Of a stretch of DNA of 64,000 nt, positions 50,001 to 59,100 are shown piece by piece (within the stretch, counting starts at the first letter, position 1; every line of letters begins with the position of its first letter). The DNA comes from Casuarius casuarius (taxonomy: Eukaryota; Chordata; Aves; Casuariiformes; Casuariidae). The translations under genes were made by a program, and so were the position numbers. The stretch lies in NCBI GenBank assembly GCA_003342895.1, contig PTFA01000272.1, positions 372,001-436,000 on the forward strand, read 5' to 3'. The notes beneath the pieces are model-generated. The model was given only the letters and a program-made list of their open reading frames with translations, had not been told where the DNA came from and searched no databases.

Positions 50001-52928
50001 CAAGCCGTAGGGCAGCGTAGCCTTGCGGCTCAAGCGCTGCCTTCCTGGCCTCAAGAGCGTGACAATCCATTCCCTGACCCAGGGTCCATCCCCAAACGCT
50101 GCAGCCCCCAAAACCTCTCCCCGACATGGCCCTCTGCCTGCAATAGTTCTACCCCTGGCCCAGACACCCCTCTGTGACTGAAGGCAGCCAAGCGCTCTGC
50201 TAACAAGAGCGCAGAAACACCCAGGTAGGCAAAGGCACATTCCCCTCCCTCAGGGCTCAGCTCATTGTCAAAAATCAGTGGTCACGGCGCCTCTGCTCCA
50301 CCCAGGAAGGCACGCAGACACAGCTGTCCCAAGGCACTGCCCCACAGCTCCTGCCAGCTCTGGTGGGTGTTGCTAGATCTGTTGCTCAAGAAGAGACAAA
50401 AAACCCACAGATTCTTCGGCTCCGCTAGCCCCGCTCTACCTTCTTTTCTCTCCCTCCCTCGTTCCCTCCCCTCCATGGAAACTGGCAATCTCTCATTATA
50501 AAGTATTTTTTAAACTGATTAAAGAATATACTGTACTGCTTTAGTCTCTCAGATAACATCTTCCACAGCCCACATGTAAAATCTGCACTCCAACTCGATT
50601 TTCCATCAATTTTTTTGTTTGGCTTGAGTACTGTGTGCGTGTTTGCGTGCAAGTGTTATTTTTGCTCCTTTAACTAAACCAAGCTACGATTATTAAAACT
50701 CAGGATATACCAAGAAAGAGAAGGTCAGGGAGGTCAGAGTCCTCTCCCATGCTCTGAACTACCGAGACACAATCCAGCACCGGACAAGATCCCGGGCATT
50801 GGCCCAGAAGGAGGGACAGGGTCCCCTATCTAGCACATCTCAACAGTTTTCAGGCTGCAAGTCGCTTATCTCAGACTGAGCCCAGATAGAGCCAGCACAG
50901 ATGACCACATGCATCCTTCCACTCAGATGTATGTTTAAACATACACTTGGGAAGTCCCACAGCAGCTCCCAGCAGCGACCCTTGCAAAAGCTTTGCTTAT
51001 GCATGCCATTACGTTTGCATACTGAGATCAGTCTCTATTAAGAGAAAGGAAATTACAGGCAGCACATTACACATTTGCCTTTCCATCTGCGGGATCAGGG
51101 CCTCAAAATGAAAGCCGCCCATCCTACCAAAACACACCCTACTCAACTAGAATTAAACACAGACTCCAGAGCAGCTCGCTTAAGTTACTCCTTATGCATG
51201 CTTTTACAATTAACATAATGTCATATCCTGCCAGGATGTAAAAGGTTGTGACTCAGGAATGTTATCTTGGTTTTAAGAAATCAAGCTGACTTGCTTTGCG
51301 TTTCCATCCTTCTGCTTTCTTCCCCCTTTCTTCACTTCTACCTCTCCAGCAAGAGAGGCACACATCACTCATTACCCTTATAAGAGACACTGATTAAGTT
51401 CAGAGCTTAAAAGACAAACGCTTATCAGCCTTGTCTCGCCCTACCATATAATTAAGTATTTCTTCAAACACCCTCCCCGCCACTGACACACCACCAGCCG
51501 GCAATGAGGCGGCAGAGAGGACTTGATAAGGAGGCGCACGAGAGGAAAGACTCCCGGCACCTACCAGACACCAGCCTGCCATCCTTCCTTTTCTTGCCGC
51601 CCCGTGATGAAACAATTCACTTCTCCAAAAAGCAGCGATTCTGGAGGAAGCGCGGACTGCCCGCCAGCTGCTCACGGGGAAGCTAAGTCTCCTCATCCTT
51701 CCCTCTCCCCCACGTTTCTCATGCTGAAGGTGGTTTTATTCTGCAATCCGTCCCACCGGACTCGGCTCAGCTGCACACAGACCTGAATGCAGTTTAACCG
51801 GCACGAAACCCTCTCTGCACGCTGCTTTTGGACTAGTGCTAGTGGACTTCAATTAACCAAACACGCTGGAGGCCACGTAGTAGCTGCAGTTTAATATAAC
51901 GTAGGAAAAACAAAGCAAAACACACATACACACAAGAACAAACAGAAATCCCATTTTACGATCAGCTGGCGAGAGTATGCATTGAACCCCACTCCTGAGC
52001 CTACTCACGGTGTGGGCTGCTACTCTACACAAAGCAAACCCAGCTCCAGTTGGCAATACCCTTCAGCCTGCCCTAAAAGCCGGCTCAAGTGGTGACTTCA
52101 ACGCCTGCTTATACACTGAAACACAAACTTCCATATACACTTTAGACCTTAGGATCAAGGAACCATTTCAGAACAAGCTTTATAAGCAACTGGTATAATT
52201 CATAGGTATTCTGTTAACGAACATCTCCTCTTATTTTGCATAGCGGCATAACGTCCCCACCTACGGTAACACCATTAAAAGCAGCTTCATACATTCGCTT
52301 TGCCACATCAGAGGAACCCCGTAGCCCAGCAGATCCATAAGTGCCTAATAAACGCTAAGGGAAACCGTCTCAGGCGGGTCACATCTTGAAGACAGACCGT
52401 TTTCATATTACGAGAAGGAGCCACATTCAAGTCCTCAGCTCATGGGCAACATCTGTTTCACTAACAGGCACTGCAAAAGTTACAGGGAAGTCGGTCAAGT
52501 CTCTCTCCCTCCCCCGGCCGACGACGCACAAAAGTGCATTCAGGCCGGTCGCCGCGGAGTTTCATTCACGTTTCTGCCCGCTAACTGCAAGAGGGGCTTT
52601 TTGGCGGCAAGCGCATCTGCTCGCCTTTGCGGGCTGCCTTTTTTATTCCTCCTCTCCCGCTGCAGAGGGGAAATCCTTTGTCTTTCCCGGCGCGGATGCG
52701 AGGGCTCCGGGGCACCGCAGCTCCCGGCCATCCCGCGTCCCCCCGCAAACGCGCCCGCCCCGCCGCAGCTCCACGCCAGGCTTGCCGCGACCGGCGCCCG
52801 CTGCAGCCACCCCCAAAGCCTGTCCGCCTCGGTCCTGCACCCCCCGGCACCGCACCGCGCCGCGCCCCCGGCTGGGCACCCCGCCGCCGCGCTGCACCCA
52901 CCGCCGGTCTCCCCACGGCCACGGCCAT
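2398..52928 (-). CDS. SEPTIN11: Septin-11, spliced CDS of ten coding exons (429 aa)
   Basis: This is a filament-forming septin GTPase of the SEPT6 group. Such septins build hetero-oligomeric cortical filaments with SEPT2-, SEPT7- and SEPT9-group partners in the cytoskeleton. The exons join as 52928-52902, 24682-24568, 21540-21345, 18826-18640, 16387-16226, 14345-14249, 12395-12227, 7573-7441, 6519-6332 and 2413-2398, all with GT-AG borders and matching phases, giving 1290 bases including the stop. The G1 loop GETGIGKS lies at residues 48-55, the G3 motif DTVGFG at 100-105 and the G4 motif AKAD at 183-186. The septin unique element covers about 258-306 and a charged coiled coil about 325-410. 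The start MAVAVGRP, the tail ending KKN-ASFT and the 429-residue length are as I recall for human SEPTIN11, which separates it from SEPTIN6, 8 and 10. The SEPT6 group is known to lack the switch-I catalytic threonine and to stay GTP-bound. No frameshift or internal stop was seen. Confidence 0.96.
2414..6331 (-). other. SEPTIN11: SEPTIN11 intron 9
   Basis: This 3.9 kb intron separates the coiled-coil exon from the tiny last coding exon. Apart from the poly(A) signal near its 5' end I saw no exon, RNA gene or clear transposon. It is mostly unique sequence with short A-runs. Confidence 0.8.
6192..6197 (-). terminator. SEPTIN11: Candidate intronic poly(A) signal in SEPTIN11 intron 9
   Basis: AATAAA on the minus strand lies about 130 bases beyond the read-through stop at 6330-6328. 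It is followed directly by a T-run and then a GT/G-rich stretch (about 6187-6160), the usual downstream elements. It could end a short mRNA that retains the start of intron 9 and encodes the 425-residue form. Confidence 0.45.
6332..6519 (-). CDS. SEPTIN11: SEPTIN11 coding exon 9 (coiled coil, second half)
   Basis: This 188-base exon encodes residues 363-424 and two bases of codon 425. It runs from [18 protein letters not shown] through [16 protein letters not shown] to KKDKDKK. A TTTGGACAG acceptor precedes it. The donor GTAAGC at 6331-6326 follows the bases AA. If this donor is not used, the frame reads one lysine and stops at TAA, 6330-6328, giving 425 residues. Confidence 0.95.
6520..7440 (-). 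other. SEPTIN11: SEPTIN11 intron 8, with a MIR-like fragment
   Basis: This 0.9 kb intron holds no coding signal. Its distal half contains a probable old SINE fragment at about 7225-7320, listed separately. An open frame that runs from exon 9 back into this intron is only read-through of the intron. Confidence 0.8.
7225..7320 (+). repeat. Possible MIR/CORE-type SINE fragment
   Basis: The stretch reading GTTTGTGGCAGAGCTGGGAA, followed by a TGAGTCCACATCTG segment, resembles the 3' half of old MIR-like elements as I remember their consensus. Divergence is high and no target duplication was seen. Confidence 0.45.
7441..7573 (-). CDS. SEPTIN11: SEPTIN11 coding exon 8 (coiled coil, first half)
   Basis: This 133-base exon encodes residues 318-362, from [17 protein letters not shown] to KEAEKD. 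The sequence is highly charged and helical, the first part of the C-terminal coiled coil. The acceptor is TTTAACAG and the donor is GTGAGT at 7440-7435. The last codon reads Asp, where I recall Glu in human. Confidence 0.95.
10078..10100 (+). repeat. (GGGA)n short tandem repeat
   Basis: About five GGAG/GGGA units occur in a row inside intron 7. Confidence 0.85.
11700..11850 (+). repeat. Possible fragment of an ancient interspersed repeat
   Basis: The segment with AAAGGCCTTACAAGTGAGGG, then CAGCAGCTCACATTTGAT, resembles a widespread old vertebrate repeat in which 'aaggccttgtaggtgagg' precedes 'agcagcttgaatttgat'. The match is from memory and loose, so the family is left unnamed. Confidence 0.3.
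12227..12395 (-). CDS. SEPTIN11: SEPTIN11 coding exon 7 (septin unique element)
   Basis: This 169-base exon encodes residues 262-317 and part of 318. It holds most of the septin unique element, [16 protein letters not shown] through [10 protein letters not shown], and then [20 protein letters not shown] acceptor precedes 12395 and a GTAGGA donor begins at 12226. The unique element helps form the interface between neighbouring septin subunits. Confidence 0.96.
12396..14248 (-). other. SEPTIN11: SEPTIN11 intron 6
   Basis: This 1.85 kb intron is unique-looking sequence. No exon, RNA gene or repeat could be recognised in it. Confidence 0.8.
14249..14345 (-). CDS. SEPTIN11: SEPTIN11 coding exon 6
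   Basis: This 97-base exon encodes residues 230-261 and one base of codon 262. It carries the core strand [13 protein letters not shown] and then the start of the septin unique element, [18 protein letters not shown] acceptor precedes 14345 and a GTATGT donor begins at 14248. Confidence 0.95.
14346..16225 (-). other. SEPTIN11: SEPTIN11 intron 5
   Basis: This 1.9 kb intron is moderately GC-rich around 14.9-15.4 kb. The overlapping open frames there, on both strands, have no recognisable domain and reflect base composition. Confidence 0.8.
16226..16387 (-). CDS. SEPTIN11: SEPTIN11 coding exon 5 (G4 motif)
   Basis: This 162-base exon is in phase 0 at both ends and encodes residues 176-229. It begins [19 protein letters not shown], where AKAD is the guanine-specificity G4 motif, and it ends EINATMS. 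The acceptor is CTTGCAG and the donor is GTATGT at 16225-16220. Confidence 0.96.
16388..18639 (-). other. SEPTIN11: SEPTIN11 intron 4
   Basis: This 2.25 kb intron is GC-rich near exon 5 (16.7-17.3 kb) and AT-rich near exon 4. No further feature is recognised. Confidence 0.8.
18640..18826 (-). CDS. SEPTIN11: SEPTIN11 coding exon 4
   Basis: This 187-base exon encodes residues 114-175, from [20 protein letters not shown] to KKLDSK. The stretch includes the septin core strand [22 protein letters not shown] acceptor precedes 18826 and a GTACTT donor begins at 18639. The exon ends at a codon boundary, matching the phase-0 start of exon 5. Confidence 0.96.
18827..21344 (-). other. SEPTIN11: SEPTIN11 intron 3
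   Basis: This 2.5 kb intron is unique sequence with no recognised exon. The 202-codon plus-strand frame starting at 18688 overlaps exon 4 in antisense and is its shadow. Confidence 0.8.
21345..21540 (-). CDS. SEPTIN11: SEPTIN11 coding exon 3 (P-loop, switch I, G3)
   Basis: This 196-base exon encodes residues 48-113. It carries the P-loop ETGIGKST, the switch-I stretch around [19 protein letters not shown] and the G3 motif DTVGFG. The acceptor AG is at 21542-21541 and a GTAAAT donor begins at 21344. The exon ends two bases into the serine codon after NKDD. Confidence 0.96.
22121..22162 (+). repeat. (CA)n microsatellite
   Basis: About 20 uninterrupted CA units end in CGCGCA. The tract is likely to vary in length between individuals. 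Confidence 0.97.
22999..23032 (+). repeat. Poly(A) tract of 34 bases
   Basis: An uninterrupted A-run lies in intron 2, with a second run of 13 A at 22916-22928. No retroposed body is recognised upstream, so it may be simple sequence rather than a retroposon tail. Confidence 0.9.
24568..24682 (-). CDS. SEPTIN11: SEPTIN11 coding exon 2
   Basis: This 115-base exon encodes residues 10-47 and the first base of codon 48. It reads [20 protein letters not shown] and then runs to the ILCV strand that leads into the P-loop. A pyrimidine-rich acceptor ends at 24683 and a GTAAGT donor follows at 24567. It splits the first glycine of the G1 motif, a border completed exactly by exon 3. Confidence 0.96.
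25861..25907 (+). repeat. A-rich / (GA)n simple repeat
   Basis: The tract is a run of A with interspersed C, then seven GA units, then another A-run. Confidence 0.9.
31560..31765. promoter_or_regulatory. Intronic CpG island (candidate internal promoter or enhancer)
   Basis: By eye about 26 CpG occur in roughly 190 bases, far denser than the flanking intron and comparable to the main promoter. On the minus strand a GTAAGC donor begins at 31760. The open frame ending at that donor is in phase with exon 2 but has no ATG, so any first exon here would more likely be noncoding. No transcript evidence is available. Confidence 0.5.
32142..32203 (+). repeat. Homopurine tract, 62 bases
   Basis: An uninterrupted run of A and G with GGGA/GGAA units lies in intron 1. 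Such tracts are prone to length change and can adopt triplex DNA. Confidence 0.9.
39005..39040 (+). repeat. A-rich simple repeat
   Basis: The tract is mostly A with scattered T and G. No retroposon body is recognised beside it. Confidence 0.8.
40775..41340. promoter_or_regulatory. Second CpG-rich patch in SEPTIN11 intron 1
   Basis: Two CpG-dense blocks, about 40775-40910 and 41140-41340, flank a more ordinary stretch. The overlapping open frames on both strands have no domain and are explained by the composition. A regulatory role is inferred from CpG density only. Confidence 0.4.
45222..45312 (+). repeat. Possible MIR-like SINE fragment
   Basis: The stretch beginning CCATTTGCCCAAGACC and continuing through GGGCAGAAGCGCTGAG to CAAGCTCTGACCCC resembles the 'tgcccaaggtcacacagc ... 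gcagagc' segment of old MIR-like elements. It is divergent and judged from memory. Confidence 0.4.
45830..46090. promoter_or_regulatory. Candidate conserved noncoding element
   Basis: This AT-rich unique intronic block holds several TAAT-type homeodomain cores, including TCAATATTAATGAG near 45960, and has no open frame or repeat. Conservation cannot be tested here, so this is only a pointer. Confidence 0.2.
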
Positions 52929-53460
52929 CGCGGAGCGGAGCGGAGCGGTGCACAGCGCTGCCCGCCGCCTCGGCGCCGCCTGCTAGGGCTGCAACATGGC
53001 CACCCGGCGGGGAGGGCCCATGCGCAATGCGAAGGGGCCGGGCGGCGAGGCGGGACCCCCCCGGGGCCGCCGCGGAGGGCGGGCGGGCGGCGGCAGCGCC
53101 GGCCCCGGGCAGCCGCGGAGCCCCCGCAGCCCAGTGCCGCGACCCCCCCGCACCGCCGGGCACGTCTCTCCCCCTGAAGCTGGGGCTCGTCCGCCTGCGG
53201 CGGCCCCACAGACGAGCTGCGGGGGGTCCCAGCGAGCGGCCGGCCCGATGCTCCCGCTCGGGTTGAGGGAGGCCGGTTCAGGGAGAGCTGCCTGCAGCGG
53301 GGCAGCGACCGCAGCTCCCCCGGCCGGGGCTGATCCCCAGCAGCAGCCCCTCTCGCCCGCCGAGGGCGAAGCCAAGCACCCCCTCCTGCTTCTTCCTCTC
53401 GCCCTCTCCCCCCGGCCAGGCACAGGCGTACTCTGCTTTTGCGCTGGATATACCACCTAA
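52480..53460 (-). promoter_or_regulatory. SEPTIN11: SEPTIN11 CpG-island promoter and 5' untranslated region
   Basis: This very GC- and CpG-rich block surrounds coding exon 1. Several G/C-box-like runs (GGGCGG type) occur at 53038-53100. Three GGAGC/GGAGCG repeats sit directly upstream of the ATG. A sequence near 52992-53004, AACATGGCCACC, loosely resembles a YY1 site. The transcription start is not determinable. The 150-320 codon open frames on both strands in this block are composition artefacts. Confidence 0.8.
52902..52928 (-). CDS. SEPTIN11: SEPTIN11 coding exon 1 (start codon exon)
   Basis: The exon encodes residues 1-9, MAVAVGRPA. The ATG at 52928-52926 has G at -3 and G at +4, a strong Kozak context. 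The exon ends at a codon boundary before a GTGGGT donor at 52901-52896, which fits the phase of exon 2. The 5' untranslated part continues to higher coordinates inside the CpG island, and its end cannot be placed from sequence alone. Confidence 0.88.
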
Positions 53461-56400
53461 CGGTCGTGCCCTGGTGCCTGGTTGCCCTCCGGCGACAGCG
53501 TTTTCCTGGCACGCAGGGAAGCGCAGCTGGCTCCCTGCAGCTGCAACTGCCAAAACGCTTGTACCCCCCCAGCCCCTCGGCACAGCACCACTTTACCTGC
53601 AAGGGAGGGAGCTACAGGGCCAAATATATATATATAGCCAAATTCGGTGGGTCTACTCACAAGTTTGAAGCCGAGCCAGCCAGGAAGGAAGGGCCTTGCC
53701 GGGTCAGGTCCTGGAGCTTTTTGCAAGGCGCAAAACCCTCAGGGACGACAAGGGCAAAGGGCCTGATCTTCCGCACACGTGGACGGCGGGCTGGATTACA
53801 CACCTAGCAGAGCTACCCCTTGTGCGAGCGGCCTCAACACCGAGGCAGAGAGACAGAGGGTAAGCGGCGAGAGCGCACCACTAACTAAATCAGCTGTTGG
53901 TAGTAACTAACCTACTCCTGACAACACCCTTACGCACCGCTTACCCTAAAGCTTCTCCTTTTCGCTCTGAAAGCCATTTCCATCCTGCGACAAAGAAGCA
54001 CTTGCCTGTCTCGGATATCGAGCCCTGGCTTTTTCCTTTCTGTAGCCATTTCTATCACATTTCAAAGGACCAGGGAGCTGCTGTTACCCGGCGGTCACCC
54101 ACACCTACCACCACAGCCCCCAGCTGAACAGGGCTCACCACGTGCGCTGTCTTGGGCCGAACAGCAGGGGCAGCACCCCAGCACTGCCCCCGGCACAGAG
54201 TGGAGCACGCACACCTGGGGCACCAGCCCTTGAGTGGCCACAGGTGCAGCCAGGAAGGGCTACTCAGGGCCAGCTGCCAACCAAGGGGTAGGGGGGAGCC
54301 CTCATCAGCAAAGCTGCCCTGCCAGAAAGGCTCAGGGGGTTTCTACTACTAAAATTGGTTTTGCAAGCAGAGTTGATGGGGATGTTTTTATTATTCTAGT
54401 GTGTAAGGCCCCCTAGCTAATATCCTAGGGAGGCTGCTGTACTAGACTCACATCCCATCTCTCAGAGCATGTTCCTCCCACTCATGCAGCTCCAGGTGAG
54501 AGGCGCTGACTGTTCCTGTGCTGGGAAGCCTGCTCGGACCAGTGCAGCCTCTAGTGGAAACCTGATGATCATCTCCGAAGAGTTACCCTCTCTGCACCTG
54601 CAGGCGAGGCAGGCAAAACTTCCCATCACCTGAACTGGAGGCTTGCATGATACTTGTGCATCAGCATCACTTAACTAATGCAAACATCTTCTGCGTGTGC
54701 AAAACCCCCATGTGACTCACCACATCCTTCCTTAGCCCGGAGCGGGGAGAGCCGTGCCTGAGGTTTCGCCCCCATAGTTTCTGTGTACAGAACTTCCTGG
54801 ATGTGGCTGTTCGCACTGAAAGAGTAGGAAATAAAATCCATCAAGACAAAGGTATGTTCTGCAATCTCTTAAATCTCAGCTGTTATAGTTCCTGGCATTC
54901 CTAATGTTCAATAGCAAGAAGCAGACGCCCTCATTTATAAAAGTTTCAAAAGTCCTGCAAATAAATCCATACCAAAGAGTGTTGCCAGTCCTTTACTCTA
55001 GAGACCCCCCAGGAACTGACTGTGGCTCTCTGAAGCTCTCTTGCAGGAACAGCACATCAGTGCGATACAGGTGTTGCAACAGCAATTAATGTCAGCTGTT
55101 GGCAATTTGTCAGCTCACATAGGATGAGAAAATATACAAGTAGGCACAGAAATTAGGTTAACCTTTCTGTTTAAAAATCAATGTGTTAAAACACAGCTAT
55201 ATAGATCCCTAAAGAAATCAAACATCTTCTCATGCAACAACAAGAACTACAAGAATAAGTGGTGGGCTGCTTTTTCTTTCTTTTTTTTTCTTTTTATATA
55301 TAATTTTGAAGTATGGTTTGATCCTTCCCTGCATTTTGTGACTAGCACTACTGACAATTGATTTGAATTTTACCTGAAGGGTCAAGAAACTTGCTGTGTC
55401 CAGAAACCCCTAGAAGGGCTAGACTAGGGTAAACTCAGCCATTTTGAAGACTCCAACCAAAAGCAAACAATTACAGAGAGGATAAACCATTATAGGATAA
55501 GGGCAAGAGTCTCTTTAAACCTCTTAGCCAGAAGCAGACAAATGAAGTGACTGCAGGTAACCGAGCGGCACTTCTCCTTGCCTACATACAGCATTAAACC
55601 CATTTAATCCCAAGACGTGATTTGCAGCTGAGGCTCTAAGCCGAGAGATGTGTGCCAGCATTTGGTCTGCCTGTGAATCAAGGCGAGCTACTCTTCCAGG
55701 AGATTTTTGCATGTGTCTAGGAAGGATATCGACAGACAGTCATGACCAAACAAGCTTCAACACGGTGCCAGATTATCGCCCATCATCTGAGCTCTGCAGT
55801 AAGCGACGTGCTCCCAGCCGGTTGTGACTGTCAAGCAGGATGCGGTAGCTTCGCCCATTTTCCTCGAACAAGCTCGGCGAGGCTATTCCAACCACAGCAA
55901 TGCAAGAGCATCCCCGTACAGTTTCACCCTCAGTCCTGCCGATATTCAAGCAGTTGCTTGATGTTAGTGGAGAGTGTTTCACTGACTGCAAGAAAAATGT
56001 TTACAGGGTGAATGCTGACATTTCTCAGAAAAAAAAACCCTATTTTATATCAACACTAGGCTTATAGAAAGCAAGGTGATATCATGAAAAGTTATAAAAT
56101 ACATCCTGCTTACACCTAAGTCCATTAAACTGAAACACCTTCATGCTGATGTTGTCATTTGCCGTAGTTATTTACTTGGATTTTTTTATCTTCACAATCC
56201 ACCCTCCTCTCTTCTTTATGATCGCAATTATATCATTATGCTCCATTCATTTAATCTCTACCACTTCCGCTGACAGTGTACTGATAGCAAACACAGGGCT
56301 GTGGCTGCAATTCAGGGCTCATCAGAAGAAGAGGGAGAAAAGTATTCATGCCTTGAAGAACTGTACCAAAAAACTGCTGGATAATCTGCTTTCTGATAAA

Positions 56401-57540
56401 AATGTTAACTTCTCAGGCATTGCACAAGCCTTCCCCTTTTCACAGCACCTGCGCCCTACTCAGAGGAACACAGCTGAGGGGCTCTAGCCATACTTTCTGA
56501 AAATACACCACAGGTAAAACCAAAAGCAAGATGTGGTATAGCATGAAAGCGCGGTTACTTTTGCTTCCGCCTAAGGAAGCCACATCTTGGCATGCTGGAA
56601 AACTTCTCTGACACATTGCCTAAACTGTAACTTCTAAGCTAGAAACTTGAAGTTTCTTTCAGGGGGCTGCTCCCACGACTCCGCGGGTTACTGTGTAGCT
56701 GTCCTGCAGCTCCGCGGGGTGATTTATCAGGCTGACAGCACGATAACATGCTGTGGCAGAAACCAGTGGTGCAGAATTGGCCATCTGCAAGCACAGGCGT
56801 ATGTACCCAGCTCGCTTACTTGAGACCAGCACTGCAGCACACATCCACTCTTGCAAGCGTTTGCTGGATCTGAGCCTTCAATGCTGTCCCATGCTTCTGC
56901 ATTACCGAAACACAAATCACGAGCCGGTCAGCACTCGTGACCTAGCACAGGCTCTGCCTTGGCTTTGCGAAGGTTGCACGTGCTTCTCGGTGTGCAGTGG
57001 CTGGAAGGCACTCTGGCTGCATGGGTGGCAGGCAGCAAAAAACATTTGTGGATAGCCGGGGGCATGTGGTAGAGACGAACTCCAGAGCATGAGCTGGGGC
57101 CTGATCCAGACCCCCTGGAAGCCAGCGAGTCTACACTGACCGCACTGCCTCCATGCCTGTTTCCTGACTGTATCACGGTAAAAATGGCATGTTCTCTCTG
57201 CTACACTTCCCCCAACCGCTCGCCCCCAAGTCCGTGGGGCAGGGTCTGCCACTTGCTTGGTTCATACAGGGCAGGGTGCCTGCTGGGGCACTAAGCTTAT
57301 CCAACCTTCTTGGCTGTAACGTACGCACTAGTGATGACAGCATTAGCAATACAAAATCAATCAGACCCCGCTGCTGAGCGAAACGCGCATCCAACCTACC
57401 ACCAGCCCCCCAGTGAACACAGATATGAGATATAATGTGACTTCAGGCACTGTTATTTGCGTGTGGTTGTCGTGCACGACTGCACCCCCCTCCCCTGCAC
57501 CGCCAGCTGCCCTTCAAGCCTGACCCCCACCCGGGTCACA
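53461..57540. other. Spacer between divergent SEPTIN11 and SOWAHB
   Basis: No coding exon is recognised. A short TA repeat at 53623-53636 lies about 700 bases upstream of the SEPTIN11 ATG; it could act as a TATA element, but CpG-island promoters usually lack one. The rest is unique sequence and may include 5' untranslated or regulatory sequence of either gene. Confidence 0.6.
53623..53636 (+). repeat. (TA)n short repeat
   Basis: Six to seven TA units lie upstream of SEPTIN11. Confidence 0.85.
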
Positions 57541-57647
57541 TCCCTCCTTCTGGCTGCCAGTTTTTATGAGCCGCGAACTCGCAGCGGCAGCAAGGGCAGG
57601 TGACTCCGCGCCGCCTCCGGCCGGCTTTCGGGCGCCGGCTCCGCGCC

Positions 57648-58427
57648 NNNNNNNNNNNNNNNNNNNNNNNNNNNNNNNNNNNNNNNNNNNNNNNNNNNNN
57701 NNNNNNNNNNNNNNNNNNNNNNNNNNNNNNNNNNNNNNNNNNNNNNNNNNNNNNNNNNNNNNNNNNNNNNNNNNNNNNNNNNNNNNNNNNNNNNNNNNNN
57801 NNNNNNNNNNNNNNNNNNNNNNNNNNNNNNNNNNNNNNNNNNNNNNNNNNNNNNNNNNNNNNNNNNNNNNNNNNNNNNNNNNNNNNNNNNNNNNNNNNNN
57901 NNNNNNNNNNNNNNNNNNNNNNNNNNNNNNNNNNNNNNNNNNNNNNNNNNNNNNNNNNNNNNNNNNNNNNNNNNNNNNNNNNNNNNNNNNNNNNNNNNNN
58001 NNNNNNNNNNNNNNNNNNNNNNNNNNNNNNNNNNNNNNNNNNNNNNNNNNNNNNNNNNNNNNNNNNNNNNNNNNNNNNNNNNNNNNNNNNNNNNNNNNNN
58101 NNNNNNNNNNNNNNNNNNNNNNNNNNNNNNNNNNNNNNNNNNNNNNNNNNNNNNNNNNNNNNNNNNNNNNNNNNNNNNNNNNNNNNNNNNNNNNNNNNNN
58201 NNNNNNNNNNNNNNNNNNNNNNNNNNNNNNNNNNNNNNNNNNNNNNNNNNNNNNNNNNNNNNNNNNNNNNNNNNNNNNNNNNNNNNNNNNNNNNNNNNNN
58301 NNNNNNNNNNNNNNNNNNNNNNNNNNNNNNNNNNNNNNNNNNNNNNNNNNNNNNNNNNNNNNNNNNNNNNNNNNNNNNNNNNNNNNNNNNNNNNNNNNNN
58401 NNNNNNNNNNNNNNNNNNNNNNNNNNN
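57648..58427. other. SOWAHB: Assembly gap (780 N) over the SOWAHB 5' part
   Basis: The run of N begins in GC-rich sequence and ends inside the SOWAHB proline-rich repeats. The start codon and the N-terminal SOWAH winged-helix-like domain are most likely in it. High GC and tandem repeats explain a failed assembly. The true length is unknown. Confidence 0.9.
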
Positions 58428-58428
58428 G

Positions 58429-59100
58429 CTGCCCTTCGCCAGGCCACCCCCGTACCGGGCCCGGCCACCGCCGGGACCCGGGGAGCCACCGCCGTCCCGG
58501 TGCCTGCCGCCGCCGCCGTCGGGACACCAGGAGCCACCTCTGTCCCAGTCCCTGCCGCCACCGTCGCAGACCCTGCTGCTGCTAGGACCGGGACCCAGGG
58601 AGCCACCTCCATCCCGGTGCCTGCCACCACCATCAGGACCCAGGGAGCCACCTCCAACTCAGTCCTTGCCCAAACCATCAGGTCCCCGTGAGCCACCACC
58701 ATCGGGACCTGGGGGGTCTCCCCCATCCCGGTGCCTGCCCCCACCATCAAGACCCAAGGAGCCACCTCCACCGCAGTCCTTGCCGCCACCGTCAGGACCT
58801 GGGGGGCCACCTCCATCCCAGTCCCTGCCGCCACCATCGGGAACCAGGGCACTTCTCCCCACCGGGCTGCCCCGGTCCCTGCCGCTGTCCCTTGCTGGGC
58901 CACCCCCATACCGGGCCCGGCCACCGGCAGGCCCCAGGGGGCCACCTCCATCCCGGTGCCTGCTGCCACCAGCGGGACCCGGGGTGCTGCCCTGCAGTGG
59001 GCCACCCCATTCCCGCTGCCCGCCACCGCCGGGGGGGCCTGGGGTGCTGTCCCCCCCTGGGCCGCTGCGGTCCCGGTCCCCGCTGCCAGCACCAGCGCCT
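58429..59100 (+). repeat. SOWAHB: Coding minisatellite, 45-base unit, in SOWAHB
   Basis: The region repeats a 15-codon unit of the form [15 protein letters not shown], with variants [30 protein letters not shown] and [16 protein letters not shown] longer-range copy of PPPYRARPP occurs at the gap edge and again near 58900. Because the unit is a multiple of three with few stop triplets, all frames look open on both strands. The left end is hidden in the gap. Confidence 0.9.

Larger units (their letters stand above)
24683..52901 (-). other. SEPTIN11: SEPTIN11 intron 1 (28.2 kb)
   Basis: The intron joins the nine-residue first coding exon to exon 2. I found no other gene inside it. It contains simple repeats near 25.9, 32.2 and 39.0 kb, a MIR-like fragment near 45.3 kb, two CpG-dense patches (31.56-31.77 and 40.78-41.34 kb) and AT-rich unique stretches that could be conserved regulatory sequence. 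The longest open frame, 26912-27733 plus strand, starts with GTG and shows no family motif. Large first introns often hold enhancers; that role here is inference. Confidence 0.8.

Noticed and set aside
52386..53602. Several 150-320 codon frames on both strands
   Set aside because: They lie in the CpG-island promoter, where few stop triplets occur. They are rich in Ala, Arg, Pro and Gly, overlap each other and have no domain.
57566..57647. ATG followed by SREL just before the gap as the SOWAHB start
   Set aside because: MSREL resembles the family's start, but the next residues do not match a SOWAH domain and the context has T at -3. It is probably chance.
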